Source: Puccinia triticina
Taxonomy: Eukaryota; Basidiomycota; Pucciniomycetes; Pucciniales; Pucciniaceae
Assembly: GCF_026914185.1 (NCBI RefSeq)
Contig: NC_070561.1
Span: 5,394,001 to 5,458,000, forward strand
Direction of reading: 5' to 3'
Length of the DNA stretch: 64,000 nucleotides
A model generated the notes under the pieces. The model saw only the letters and a program-made list of their open reading frames with translations. It had not been told where the DNA came from and searched no databases. Both the position numbers and the translations under genes were made by a program. Shown one piece after another: positions 1 to 12,383 of the stretch (its first letter is position 1; every line of letters begins with the position of its first letter).

Positions 1-1056
1 GACGAGCTGGTCGAGCGCTTCCTCCTCGGAACCGCCACCGAAGGGCCGCAAGTGGTCTCGCTGGGCGCAGGCAGCGACAGCCGCTTCTGGCGCCTCCGCT
101 CCCGGCTCGCCGCCCGCTGGCCGCCCCTGGCCCGCTGGGTCGAGACCGACCTCGAGCCGACCGTGCGCCAGAAGATCCGGACGATCGCCGCACACGACTC
201 GCTCCGGGGCCTGTGTGGCCGCTGCTCGCCTGATCCTTCCGCACCAACAACGCCTCCGCCCGACGGCCGGCCTGGTGAGTGGAGCTGCTCTCTCTCTCCC
301 CAGACAAGAAGAAAAGACGCTAATATCGGGGAATCGGGCAGGGCAGATGGCGCGCCGACGGAGCTCCACGGCGCCCATTACACGCTGCTCGCGGCCGACC
401 TGCGTCGGCCAGCGGAGCTCGTCGCGAAGCTCAGTGCGTCTGCTCCGACCGCCGACGCCGCCCCGGTCCTGCGCGCCTCCGCCCCCACCCTCATCCTCGC
501 CGAGCTCGTCTTCCTCTACCTGTCCCCCGCCCACACCGCCGCCTGTCTCGAAGCACTCACCCGCTTCTTCGCCGGCCCGCTCATGATCGTCTGCTTCGAG
601 GCGCTCAACCTCGACGACAGCTTCAGCAGGATCATGGTCCAGAACCTCGCCGTCCGTCCCCCCCCCCTGCCTCCCTCCTCTGCCAAAGCTATGCCCCCTA
701 ACTTCTTTTTGTTTTTGGGATAGGGACGGGGACTGAGTCTGGCGGGCTTCGACTACAACTGCTCGGTCGACTCCCAGATCGCCCGCTTCCGCGCCCACGG
801 CTTCACCGAGATCGTGAGCACAGACATGAAAGCCTTGCGTCTCGAATCCGCCGGCCCAGCAGCGGCCGACGGGCAGGAGCAGGACCAATGGAGCACCCGC
901 TGGAGCGCCGAACTCGCAAGGATCAGACGGCTCGAGTTCCTCGACGAGGTCGAGGAGCTCGAGCTCATCCTCCTCCACTACTCCCTCTCCTGGGCACGCA
1001 GAAACTTCAGCTCTCCCAATCGCGAGACCGTCGGCTTCTATCTGCCCCAGTTCTAG
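1..1056 (+). CDS. PPM1: Leucine carboxyl methyltransferase 1 (PP2A methyltransferase), 3' part
   Basis: Partial gene running off the left edge. Exons <1-274, 347-651 and 724-1056; introns 275-346 (GTGAGT..CAG, with CTAAT 22 nt before the acceptor) and 652-723. The first frame carries the SAM-binding motif VVSLGAGSDSRFWRL typical of LCMT/Ppm1, then VETDLEP; exon 2 has LLAADLRRPAEL and LAELVFLYLSP; exon 3 has LEFLDEVEELELILLHYSLSWA, matching the family C-terminus. The family transfers methyl from S-adenosylmethionine to the C-terminal leucine of the PP2A catalytic subunit, controlling holoenzyme assembly in the cytosol. The N-terminal exon(s) are outside the window. Intron 1 is a multiple of three without an in-frame stop, so retention would add 24 codons. 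Exons are very GC-rich compared with the AT-rich repeats that follow. Confidence 0.9.
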
Positions 1057-1384
1057 CCTCTCTCCGCTTGCATCTTTTCCCCAAGCACACCGTATTCATA
1101 CATCCACTTCCGCTCCGTGCTGGCCTGTCTTGTAGTCTTTAAATCATGTGGAGGCCGAGTGACTGGAAGTCACTGACGCTGGCTCTTGTGAAAGCTACTG
1201 GACACAAAGATAAATCCAGTTTGGGTTCAGTAAGAAAGGAAGGCTGGATCTGAGGAAGGTGGGTTCAAAAACAGATTACATATGTTGAATGAAAAAACTG
1301 CAAATTATGCAGTAGGGAAATTACTGCATTGGTTGAATTTCTGTCAAGGCATGGTATGTCAGAAATCCAACCAGATATACATTA
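1057..1384. other. 3' flank of PPM1, no gene seen
   Basis: AT-richer sequence after the PPM1 stop. No coding signal or clear terminator was seen; it leads into the MITE at 1385. Confidence 0.5.
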
Positions 1385-1515
1385 GGACGGTTCACGTAGG
1401 GATTTTTTAACCCTGCTGATGTTATAAATCAGCAAGCCTTCCCAGCCAAATTGGCTGGGACCGTGGGATAAACTTTATTTTGGTCTTGCTGATTTTGGCC
1501 CTACATGAACCGTCC
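1385..1515. mobile_element. Tc1/mariner-type MITE flanked by TA
   Basis: The termini are inverted: the left end reads GGACGGTTCACGTAGGG and the right end is its complement with one change (C/T). Both sides are flanked by TA (1383-1384 and 1516-1517), as expected for a TA target duplication. The interior has a second inverted pair around the CCCAGCCAAATTGGCTGGG palindrome, so the 131-bp element can fold into a long hairpin. It has no coding capacity and would depend on a transposase in trans. Superfamily is inferred from the TA site only. Confidence 0.75.
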
Positions 1516-2850
1516 TATTATGTACCAATGGCAACTGCTGAGTACTGTGCGAGCATGCCAATGGCTACAAAGTCAACCAGAGAAGTTGGGTGTAGCAATG
1601 GGCAACGGTGTCATGATTAGCAGGCAACATCTGGCGTGATCCGTGGGTGTTTACCATATATCCCAAATCATTAACTCCCCCACAGGATTTAATTCTGGTT
1701 GAGGCTTGAAGTGTATATTTTTTTGTTTTCATGTTGTCAAAAAAAGACTAAAAAGCTTAGATCTAGAGGTCCTGATTTTTGTGGATTTAAGAAAGTGGGA
1801 TTTATCTTAGCAAAGCAATAGCCACACCCATCAAAAATTCAATCCTCCCCGATACATGATTATCCATAAAAATTAACACATCAACCCCCCCGCAACATGT
1901 TAACAACAAATGAGGTTGAAGTTCTACCCAAGAACACTGCATTTCTGTAGGACAATTTTCCAATTTAATTCCATCCAGCCAATGACAATCAAATCTAGAC
2001 TAATATAACAAGGGAACTAAAAGGGTTTTTCTGATTGTGTGAGGCAGGTTTTGATTTGTTTCATGATGGATACATCTGTGGGTTGAGTTTCTGCAGTCCA
2101 AAAACGGTGTGGTTGACAGTTCTGTCAAGCCAATTGACTGCAGAACTTGCAAAAACAAGGAAAAAAGAAAACACAAATTGCTGGATTGCTGGTTGATTGA
2201 GGTGGAGAGGCCAGGAGTTTGAGCTGGAATATGGCGCCACACAGCCAGGCTTGAAGCCAATTCAATGAATTGGCTCACATTTCCGCCCCATGTGCGCATT
2301 TGTGTTCTCTCTTCTTTCAGCACAACTGTATGTGATTGCTTACCTATGAAGGGAAATCTGCTGATACATCTGGACAGTTAAAATCTCTCTAACCGTGAAA
2401 GGTGCAGCACGTGGTTTGTTGCCCCCATGTACCCCAGTACATGAAGGCAACAGTGATAAAGTGAAAACAAGGCCCACATCCATGTGCATGTAAATTATAT
2501 GGATTGAACTTCCAGAAATAATCAGAATCAAAAACCAGTTTGATGTGAATGATACTTCCATGGTCCAAAGTTTGTCTTGGTGGTTTCATACCAGTTCCAG
2601 ATGAATTGTGGATTGGTTCTGGAAGAGTTCTGGGGGATTCATGGAGAGTTATGGATGGCTTTCAGATGTTCTAGATCATTTCTAGATCATTCCCATCACA
2701 GTTCAGTATTGCTCACACTATTTCAAAGACACACCTAGCACAGTTATGAAGAGTAAATCATATATGGATTGGCGCTCTCAGGAGAGCGCATCAAAAGCTC
2801 CCCTTGTAGTTACCAATCACTGAATGTTTGGCATTGGAGTGGGGTTTGTC
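1516..2850. other. Non-coding AT-rich stretch with one perfect palindrome
   Basis: No gene recognised. An 18-bp perfect palindrome, GCGCTCTCAGGAGAGCGC, lies at 2772-2789, just upstream of the dispersed gene fragment. Short open frames here are low-complexity and unsupported. Confidence 0.4.
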
Positions 2851-3214
2851 AAGACTTGGGTGCAAGTTCTGCGCCAAAGAAGCGCAAAGGAAGCAACACT
2901 AACCCTACAAGGGAAAAAGGTTAGTTATCCACAAAATCAGGCTCACGCACATGCATTCAACTCCCAGGCAGTTGGATTAAGCTAATGCTAAAATCCACTG
3001 CTCCCTCCAGCCATGTCATCAATCAACAAAGAGCTCCAGCAAACCAAGCAATCCCAACCATCCACAAGGTATGTAGGAATTCTGGTTTGTCACAGATAGG
3101 TTGAGCTAAGCTGACAGGAATCTTTGATTCATTACAGCAAACTCCCAACCAATGCCAAAACAGACCATAGCGGTTCCAGCCTCAGCAGAAGTATCACCAA
3201 CCCTGAATCAGGTT
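2851..3214 (+). pseudogene. Dispersed spliced gene family, copy A (N-terminal fragment)
   Basis: Three exon-like blocks: ending 2919, 3011-3068, and 3138-3214, separated by GT-AG introns. Conceptual peptides are PKKRKGSNTNPTREK (basic, NLS-like), then a Q/S/K-rich segment starting AMSSINKELQQ, then SKLPTNAKTDHSG. The same structure occurs at 63620-63982 with identical lengths for exon 2 (58 nt) and exon 3 (77 nt) and alignable peptides, so the splice sites are shared by descent. No start codon or downstream domain was identified. It may be the N-terminus of a transposase or of a rust-expanded gene family; the function is unknown. No continuation was found to the right. Confidence 0.5.
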
Positions 3215-4899
3215 GTAAGTTCCTTGCTGCAGAGTGCAACAGAGAAGTCAGAGGCTTACTGTAGGTCTAATGATTAAATAGACAACACCAGCTCCAGAAA
3301 CCTTGCAAGTTGTATAAGCCAGTGTTAAGCACATAGCCAAACAACCTCAAGTAAGATAAAATAGATCTCTCTAGCTTCTCTAGATGAGAAGTGCAAAGAA
3401 CTGACATATGTCTCAGTTTCTTTTCCCAGAAGATCTTGTCCTTAACTCACACAGGCAGCTCCCACTGCTCCTTACATTTCACCTTATCACTTTATCTCCA
3501 TCAAACCAGAGCCAAACTGTGTTGCACTATTCAGAACATTTTGTTCTTTTTTTTATATCAGTCTCTGAAAATGTCAGATTGACCATCAACACTAAAGTAA
3601 TCAAACATCTTAGGTACTTAAAATCTTTTAGGGTTTTCTGACCAATTCTCTCACCCCACATAGGCAAAGCTTCATTTGGCTTTTTTTCTACTAGGATTGT
3701 CACAAGAGAAACCTTTGATTAAGGCACAATGATATGATTTCAAAAGGTTGGCAGGTGCAGTGTCATGTTACTTTTTTTAAACAATTAACACACTCATAAA
3801 ATTAACAGTTTTCATGATGAGACTAATTGAACCATTTTTTATTACATGTGATTTTTAGGCAGAGACAAACTTAACAAAGCACCTGAGTCTTTGCCTGAGG
3901 GACTTATGCCCTATCAGGAATTCTTGCATGAGAAGTTTGGATTTTTGCCCCTGGATTCCTTGTCACTTCTGCATTTCTCACCCATTTTTCTTGAAGCACT
4001 TCCCCATCCCCTTATTCTCCATATTTTTCCAATTTATTATATCTCTGCTCAAAGGTTCTTATAAAAATATTTCTAGAATTTTGAATCAAAGGAAATTAAC
4101 TTTCATATCCCATTTCCATCCCGCGTGCTAATCATTCATTGTATGGATGGAGTGGTTAGGGTTCTACCCTTCCCCTCACTGCTGGCATAATTGGCTGGGA
4201 TCAAGCTATCCCAGTTTAACTGGGATGCACTCAACCAATGAAATATGAACCCATGATTTATATTTCATCAACAGACTTACTTCACGCACTGCCTGAAACT
4301 CTTTGCGCACTGTGGGAGTCGTTGTCCCAACGTCCAAGCCCCAGTGCGCGCTTCCACCACGGCTCTTCGCACACTGTGAATTCCCCCCAAAAGAACGGCT
4401 GGATTTTCTTGGGATATTTTTTGAGGAATTGATAAAACTAGAGGCAAAGGCGGCTGCGCCGCTGCAGGGTTGTAAGCTCTCAAGACCCAGAAGCACCACC
4501 TCCATCCAAGTTTACTAAACACACCCAACCATGAAAACAAAGATCAAGGCTTCTCCCTAGATCCAGGTTTTCCCCTGCAGGCACGCATAATCCAATAAAT
4601 TGGCCTCTCCCCGGGCCTTTGGAGTACAATTCGAGTTGGGGTCCAGACGGAGGCAATATGAAGAGTAATCTTTGGTGAACATGAGGCAAAAAATCACTTG
4701 GGGCTGTGTTTATGACTTGGGGAATCCAGCCTTGAGATTGGTAACAAGCAAGCCATGCATTACGGCAACACTGGGTGACTCATTACTCATAGCGGTAGCG
4801 CAACGATAAAGTAACAAATATCGGGTTGCTATTCTAGCCGCTGCAAGCTCAATGGGCCTTGACAAGTAGTAAAAAAAACTAAACATATTTAATAAGTAC
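3215..4899. other. Non-coding region with repeat fragments
   Basis: No gene recognised. At 4449-4467 there is a self-complementary motif (GGCGGCTGCGCCGCTGCA) resembling motifs at about 18271 and 18714. At 4788-4854 an imperfect inverted repeat pairs AGCGGTAGCGCAACGATA with TATCGGGTTGCTATTCTAGC; it could be a structured end of the neighbouring Helitron, but no terminal CTRR motif was fixed there. Confidence 0.4.
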
Positions 4900-4933
4900 A
4901 TACATATGTACTCATCTCGCCCGCAAATAAATC

Positions 4934-6172
4934 ATGAATTACGGCCGACACGCATTTGGGTCACTATTGCCGTTGTCCGAGAGACACGTTCTGGGTCAAG
5001 CTTCAGCCACTCGATGCTCAAGTCCCATTGCAGATCTGCCTGGCATTGCTGTATTACTGATTAACTCGACCATTCCGGTCAACACTCATCTTTTGATTAA
5101 CCCAGGCGAACCCAAAGTTTACACATCGTTAGCCAAACCGGTCGTGCCACGCAAGCCAGATGAAATGACAATAATTCCGGAGGAAATCGTGCCACCAGTT
5201 ACACTATATCTACGGCAAGTCCTCCCTCGATGACTTTCATCCATTGAACATACGGCAAAACATCCACCCTTGACCTCACACTGCCACCACCAACAAGCTT
5301 GCAACATTAAACCCCAAGTCATGCCATATCCTCAACCGGAATTGGACAGCCTAATCGCGGTTACGGACAACGAATCTCTCAATGAGCTGACTTTTGAAGG
5401 CGCAGTACAAATTAAGCACATTGTGAGTGATAAGCCCATAGATGCCGACGTGAGCTGACTCCGACTCATCCTACAGGCGACTGATCAATCAGCAATAGGC
5501 AAACTGAACAAAAATTACACAGTCTACATAAGACCGCCCCGTACCGTCATTTCACGTTACCTCAACCACCACCCCATTAACAACAAACAACATGTTGAGT
5601 TAACTGCTCCCTGCCTTCATGAATTTGGCCACAACTTAGAGGTGGACACAACTTATATTGTCCGCGGGACGATGCACGTTGACCATTTCACGGGCTTGTC
5701 TTGGCAGATAAACCCGCTTCTTGCCCGGATCCGATACCCGGTCATTTGCCGATATTTAATGAATTGGCTCATCATAACTGGCGTCGGACGCGTTACCGAT
5801 GTTATCGAGCTAATGGACAAGGATGACACTGTTGTTGCCCAACATGAACTTGTTGTCAATGTGGGGATCAAGGTAAAGCAAATTCCAATGGTTGCACAAT
5901 GTCTAGTTCATTGACAACAACCGTACAGGATTCCCCGTTGGGCTTGAAAATCAGAGTAGTGATGGCGCATTGTGACGCCCCATTGGAACTGAGAGGCGGT
6001 TTTGAGCCCGGTGTCCGAGTCAGGTTCCGAGGATATCTCACTTCACTTCAAACGGAAAATGAAATGATGAGGATCGAGGTAAGTCTTGGCCACCTTCCCA
6101 TTGGGTTCATGAATACTCAAGTAAACACTTATTCGGCAGATTATCCGCCACGATCAAGTTCGTCGAGGATGA
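4934..6172 (+). CDS. Helitron accessory protein, OB-fold/ssDNA-binding-like
   Basis: Spliced gene starting at the ATG at 4934. Well-supported 3' exons are ...-5422, 5477-5872, 5929-6078 and 6140-6172, with 54-61 nt introns that preserve phase. The first exon ends in a region with a possible GC donor (GCAAGT) near 5216; the splice to the frame running 5320-5422 is unresolved. Readable segments include YIVRGTMHVDHF, VICRYLMNWLIITGVGRVTDVIE and FEPGVRVRFRGYLTSLQ, alternating beta-strand patterns like the OB folds of ssDNA-binding proteins. Motif identity is inference. It converges on the Rep-helicase gene and sits inside the same element, as RPA-like passengers do in some Helitrons. Confidence 0.55.
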
Positions 6173-6874
6173 ATCATCTTCCTGTCATGACCCCAGCACG
6201 ATGGAGGTTACCCAGCTTTATAAATTGCATCATTACACCCCGCCCATTCGCCGCTGTCCACTATCTTTGTTTGCTTTGATTGCTTGTATAACATAATTTG
6301 ACGCGAACCCGATGCGCCTTTTTGTTCTCCCCAACTATATGTATGATGAACTCCCTACACCTAATGCACATTGACAATAACCTTGCGTATCACGAGGGCA
6401 TAATCGCCCTCATAACACGACCGGCTTTTTAACCAAAAGACGTACGCCACGACGAGAAGATGCCAGCGGTGTCATGGTTAAGGAGCTGGCACACATATTC
6501 TCCCCCTCCGTCCGAAACCCGGCAAAAATTTAAGCACCAACTTTATCCGCACCCCCGAGCCGAGCCGGCTTTGACTCGGAAATTGTGCTCTCACCACATG
6601 CCATTGCACCTATTTACCCAGATGATGTGATCAGAAGGCCAATTATTTGCCGCATCTAAAGCTTTGGCAAGACACAAATGTTCTCTCACGGGAGAAATGA
6701 AACAAAGACGACTGTCAAATAATCTTAAGGTTTGCGCTGTCTTTGCGGCTGTAATCACCAACTCAAGGAAGTGTCCGGACGCCTCCTGTCAACCTGCAAC
6801 ATCTAAGGAACTAATCCCAAGGAGCATCAGTTGATCGCGTGGAAATGATAACTTTGGCAATTGAAAGCCTTACA
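6173..6874. other. Spacer between convergent Helitron genes with hairpin
   Basis: Between the stops of two convergent genes. A perfect 6-bp stem, GAGGGC-ATAATC-GCCCTC, lies at 6394-6411. No coding signal was seen. Confidence 0.45.
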
Positions 6875-9800
6875 TCACAGTGCAAACATTGAGTTATGAA
6901 CCACATTCATGACTCCGGCCCTCGCCGCCGGTTTAACCACCAGTAGGTTGCGTACATCAGACACGCAAGATAAGGCAACATAAAGTTGACCATGGGAAAA
7001 GACGTTGGTTTCCAGGTAAACACCAACTCTTTTCAGAGTTTGGCCCTGGCTTTTGTTGACCAACATCGCATAGGCAGGGGCAACTGGGAGCTGATAACGG
7101 AAGAAAGAGAGCCCTGATCTCGCATCTCCTTTGTTATGCAGCTTTGCACGCGGTAGTGTCACGACATTCCCAGCGAACGGCCCCGACATCAGCCTGCCAA
7201 TTATATACCCGGTCGAGACGTCCTCAACAACTATGCGCGACCCGTTGCAAACACCTTTTTCCATTGCCATATTTCTGATGATGACTAACGGCATTCCAAC
7301 CTTCATGACGATTTCGTGTTCCGGAAATCCTGATATTGAAATTTTATTTAAACACTCCTCGGGTAGAGACCCAAAGGCGTCAGGGTCCGGCGTGTCAAGA
7401 GACTTGACAACAATTGATTTGCCAGGCAGGGCTTGCAGAACATCCTCGTTGATCTTGCGCACGTCGCGATTCAGCGGTGACAATATGCACCGCTTGTTCA
7501 GGTAGTTGACTGATCTACTCAAGCCCGAGTCGTGGATCGGCCTCAGATCGCCATATACAAAGGCGATCAATTCCGACCGCATTTCGGCCGCGGTCGCCAA
7601 CGACTTCACGGCTACGCCGGATAAATCCACAACGCTGAAGTCGGCCTTTTGCCCCCTGCCCTCGCCAAGACACAGTAGATTTCTGCTGAAGGCAACATTC
7701 TGTGGTGTCAAGTTTCCCATCCGACCTTGGGCAAGCCGCATATTCTTCGTTAAGCCGTACTTCTCAATTGCGGGCCAGATGGCCAAAGACTTGATCGTGG
7801 CAAATTGGGCGGGAGGGAAATCGTTGTACTTCACAACAGGGAGTATCTGCCTGAAGTCGCCGGAGAAGATGACCACTTTCCCTCCGAAGTCCAAATCCGA
7901 TTGACATAAGCGCTTCAAATTTTTGTTGACCGCGTCAACTGCATTTCTGTGAATGGTGACAACTTCGTCCCAAATAATTAAGCGCGTATCCCGTAGCCAA
8001 TCGCCCAGGTGCGTCTCCAATTCAACACTGCATTCAGCATCCTCTGCAACATCGATTGGAATGTTGAAAACGGAATGAGCCGTACGGCCGTGTTTGAGCA
8101 ATAACGCAGCCACGCCAGACGAAGCCACAACCGTCAATTTCACCCCAGCCAAATCCGCCCTGTCAATGATCGTGTTGAGCAGAAAGGTTTTGCCTGTGCC
8201 ACCGGGGCCATCCAGGTAAAAACATTTAGGTTTCCTATTTTTCATAGCGTCGTCGACGGCATTGAAGAATATCTGCTGACGATGGTTGAATGACGCGAGA
8301 TTCCGGTCTAGCCTTCCCCGGATCACGTTCGGGTCTTCAAGCCCGCACTTCTCTGCCTCAATCGTCGCAAGCAACCTCCGCTCCTTGCGCGTCGTCTTCA
8401 ACCCCACCGTCGACATAGATGAACCCATCCCTGATATAAGCGTTTCCACGCGGAATAGCGCTAGTACCCGTCGTTCCGAGTTGTCGAGCTGACGGCTGTG
8501 GCGCTTGGTCATGTCGACCCAGCAGCAATCGTCCGTAAAGTTAAGGTAATGGTTTTCGAAGAGGACCATCGGCTCGGGTGGCGGCGAATGCACACACATC
8601 ATCGCGAAGTACATGGCAAGCTGGTATCCGGACTGCACAAACGATGCTTCATTCAAAGCCTCATTGTACAGGAAATCGTTGACTAAGAGGCCGAGCTGAT
8701 TGCAAGTCGACCGATAATCGTCACACAGCGATCCGTTCACCGTCTTCATATCGTCATATGATGTGAAGGCCTTCCGGTGGAGCAATAAAACTCGAAGGTA
8801 GTATTTTTCCCCCGCCAGGTAGGAGACGGAGAAGATGCGGCCCACTACGTTGACCTTTGTTTTCCTCGGAGTCCATTCCTTATTTGCCTTACTCCACGAA
8901 AAATACGCAGGGATTTCTTCATAAAAAAGCGTTCGAGCCCTGCGTCCGTCTGCTCCAACAGCGTCTTCTGCGTTGAGCTTCATGAATTGGGTAAGGCTGG
9001 TTTGGATTGCCTTGCCGCTGTTTATTTGGCCTTCAAGTCCTTCTTTGCCGTCAAAGTAGACTAACTGCTTGTCCTGATCGTGGATATTGAGCCGGGTGAC
9101 CGCGGGTGACCTTCCTGACAAAGGGAACTTGAATAACCGCCAGCAAGCTAATTGAGGTTCAATCAGTAAGAGTTGAGTGACATCGAGAAGAACATTTGCT
9201 CACCTTCCGGGGGGCTGATATATCTCCCATCAATATATGATTGGACTTCGTCGTCGCTGCTCAAGGACATTGAAAGCCTGTCATGTCCTTTTGTTATATA
9301 TTTATATAAATATTTGATGGCTGCTACGTTCGCAGGAACTTCAACGTTGATGTGGCAACAAAACGCCCGAGTGAGATAGGGGCAATACGGCACCACTGAG
9401 CCGTTGTCAAAGGTTGATGTATGCTTAGTTATTGAACGACCTGTATCCCGCCGGCGATAAGCGGGGTAAGCTCCGTCGATGTTAATTGTCCTATCCAAAA
9501 AAGGCTTTGGGAAACCATACTTGCAAGACTTTCCGTTCCAGCATGGTCGGCTTGTACATGGCCCGTGAAGCATGAACTCCGTTACCAAACCGTGCAATAT
9601 TGGGGAAGATTTTGGGTCAGGAATCTCAGCAGAAACTATTTCGTCGATCGCCTCAGGCGTTGTTGGTCGGTCCCGCTCGTCCAATGTAAGCATCAAGTGA
9701 AGGTGAGGCAATCCGCGCTTTTGAAATTCAATAGTGAAGACAAAGGCAATCAATCGACCAAGACGATCCATCTTAATCAACACATAGAGCAAATAACACA

Positions 9801-11314
9801 TTTTGAGGTAAAATACTCGAGTCACCAGTGTTGGATGATCAACCGGACTGTCACCCACCGGGATTTCGGCAATTATCTCCGGCCAGTTTGGGTTGGCGGT
9901 CATTGTGATGAACAGTGAAGGTGGGCCGAACTTTTGAGTGATTGCCATTGCGTCATGGTAGAGCTGTTCCATGCCGCGAGGACTGCCGATGAAAGTGGCG
10001 GGTAAAATTACGCATCGGCCGGTAATAGTAGCTTGGTTCTCAAGGCTTTTCAACAATCGGGTATAGGTCCCAACTTTGAGTTTTGCTTGGTTGCTAACAA
10101 TGAACTTCAACCTTTGCCGTTCCACGCAAACGCACATGTCAACCAGGATTTCCTGAAGTAGCGATCGTCCGTACAGAATTGGCGAAAATCGCCCCTTCCT
10201 CTTGAATAGCATGAACGCAAACCATTCGAGCGGGCCGACTTTACGCTTCTTAACTATGGGATCAAAATAATAATTCAGATGTGTTGAGTCAAATCAGGCC
10301 TTGGAACATTTGACTTACCCCTTTCCGTTGAAGCACAGAATAAGTTATCCCATTGTTGTTCCCCAAAGGGGAAGAAAATTGGGTACCGCATAGGAAAGTA
10401 AGAAGAGTGGGTATCCGAGATGCATTCAAGGCTGTTGTCCTTACAGTGAAGCAGAATTTGACGAGGCTGAATAACGTTTCCGGCGCCCTGTACGACCATG
10501 GCGACTTTGTTAGCAGTAGGGCAGTTGTATCGTTTGGGATCTACGCCCGACTTCGGGACACCTTGCAGCTTCAAAGTCATTGCATTGCGGCGCTCAAGAA
10601 TGTCCTTCGCGGACCGGAACACTTTGGCGTACGGATTGTTCGCCAATAAAAATTGAACAAGTTTCAATATTAACCCAGGCTCCATATTTGACCCTCTGCC
10701 CGTGTTCCCAGCACGCCCTTGCGCTTTCTCAATACGATATTGGGCTTCTCCGAGTCCTTTATCGCCTACGACATAAATTTGCGCGAACCCAGGATTGGTC
10801 CCTTTTGCCGGTTCGATGCTAGAGATTTGGTGGGTCAAGGCGCCAGATATTTTGAATACATTGATCCCGAATGGCCCTTGAACCGAGGGATCGACGTTGG
10901 CGCCAAGTGAAGTGAAGGAGAGCGCGTTGTTGTACATTCGCAGGGAGCCTTGGTAATCTTTTGACTCTGCTCACAGCCAAAAGTCAGTATAAATTTGTGC
11001 AATATCGAGTGGAGGAACTTACTCTTATCAACGGATTGCAGGAGTTTCTGCATGAAGCTTGGATATTCACGAGCTGAGGGGTCTGTCGACGGCAAAGTGA
11101 CCTTGTCCTTTTGACAACACATCAAGTACGAAGTTTCAGCTTTCGAGCGATCGGCAATGGTGCACTCGTCCTTGAAGTGTAGCGCCCCGCACTTGGTACA
11201 TTCATGAGTGCATTGTCCGAGACTATGTGGGACGGAATAAGAAGAACAGTTGCGGAGGGACGCTTCATATGACGGATGAGTACTGTTCCGAACTTTCCCT
11301 TTGGTTTTGATCAT
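6875..11314 (-). CDS. Helitron Rep-helicase (RepHel)
   Basis: Four exons on the minus strand: 11314-11023, 10966-10319, 10253-9204 and 9147-6875; introns of 56, 65 and 56 nt, all GT-AG, phases consistent, total 4263 nt (about 1420 aa). The start at 11314 is the first ATG of the exon and could lie further upstream. In order: a Cys-rich N-terminus (CTKCGALHF), the Helitron hallmark YQGSLRMYNNALSFTSLG, the Rep domain with HUH motif RGLPHLHLML (about residue 497) and tyrosine motif AIKYLYKYITKG, then a PIF1-family helicase with Walker A GPGGTGKT (about residue 980), Walker B IIWDE, motif FSGDFRQILPVV and the terminal motif HGQLYVALS. The protein nicks and unwinds Helitron ends for rolling-circle transposition. 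Oddity: after YVALS the usual arginine is cysteine (codon 6965-6967). No internal stops. Confidence 0.92.
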
Positions 11315-12383
11315 TTGATGCTGTTGGTGTTTCGGTCTCTGCGGTTCAGAAAGTTCGCTGGCGATGGATTATGTAGTTTGGGTAGGAAATCTGGCTGAAT
11401 ATACGTGCGTGTAGATATTTTAAGTGCTCCCAAAACTGGCAGTCGAACGAGTGGGGTTGAACTTGCAGGTTTTTTTGAAGCGAAGCGCGGTCTATTCCAC
11501 GTTGCAGGCCCGTGCCCGTGGCGACATAGAATGTGAGGGCCGGTTGAATCGAGTGTATTTAGGCCAACGCGTTTGTCAAAGGGTGTGATCAATTTCGCGT
11601 GCGATAAAATATTGAGTTGATGATTTGGGTCAGGTCCTCGAGGCCTGGGCTCGTCATGCAATATTACGCCCAATCGACCTATATTGGTAAGGATCGTCAT
11701 GCACAATTCCGGTCCAGTGGTCCTGTTTGAGTAGGAGCTTCATGGTAAACTTAATATGCCGGGTATAGGGGGCAATTTTGATGATGAGATCACCTTAGCC
11801 CCCGTGGCACATTGCGCATTCTAAAATCGGGCGAGGCAAGAGTGGAGTTTGTGATTCAACTTGATACCGCTCAGTGTGGCAGCCTGAGGACCAACGAGGA
11901 CCCGATTGACACCTTATTCGCGTGCATTGGCGTCATCTTAGGCTGAGCTTGTGTAGGTGCCCGAAGCACAATCCTCACGGCGCACCAGTGAGCTCTGGCA
12001 TTACGCCGACACCTTCCGTAAGGTGTGGGGCTGACTCCGTCTGTTAAGCATTAGTGGGTGTTGATAATTAGCCACCAGGCGAATCGAATTCGATGGCAGG
12101 AAGCATTCAACCATTGAGTACTTGGGGGGACACCAGCATATCGCGCTTGAGTTGTACTCTAAAGCGTTTGGGGCCACGTACATGCAATGCTAAAGCGCTG
12201 TGCTATTTACAAAATCTATATACATGTTTGGTGAATTCAGTCAAAGGCCATGAGACTGGATGGCTCATTCTGCCGAAAACATTCGGAGGTATATTTACAA
12301 GGGGCCCCGTGATACAAGCTTTAATGATGCCAACCCGTTGGGATTTCGGGTAGGGTGGTAATGGCCGGCGGTCCCTGCGCCAT
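11315..12383. other. Helitron interior, upstream of RepHel
   Basis: An open minus-strand frame at 11311-11706 overlaps the RepHel start in another frame; it has no recognisable motif and may be 5' UTR or an extra N-terminal exon. The remainder to 12383 shows no gene. Confidence 0.35.

Noticed and set aside
4896..4911. GTACAT-ACAT-ATGTAC hairpin as the Helitron 3' end
   Set aside because: No CTRR-T motif at the required spacing on the minus strand.
11311..11706. Minus-strand 131-codon gene upstream of RepHel
   Set aside because: Overlaps the RepHel start in another frame and shows no motif; may be 5' UTR or an extra exon but cannot be supported alone.
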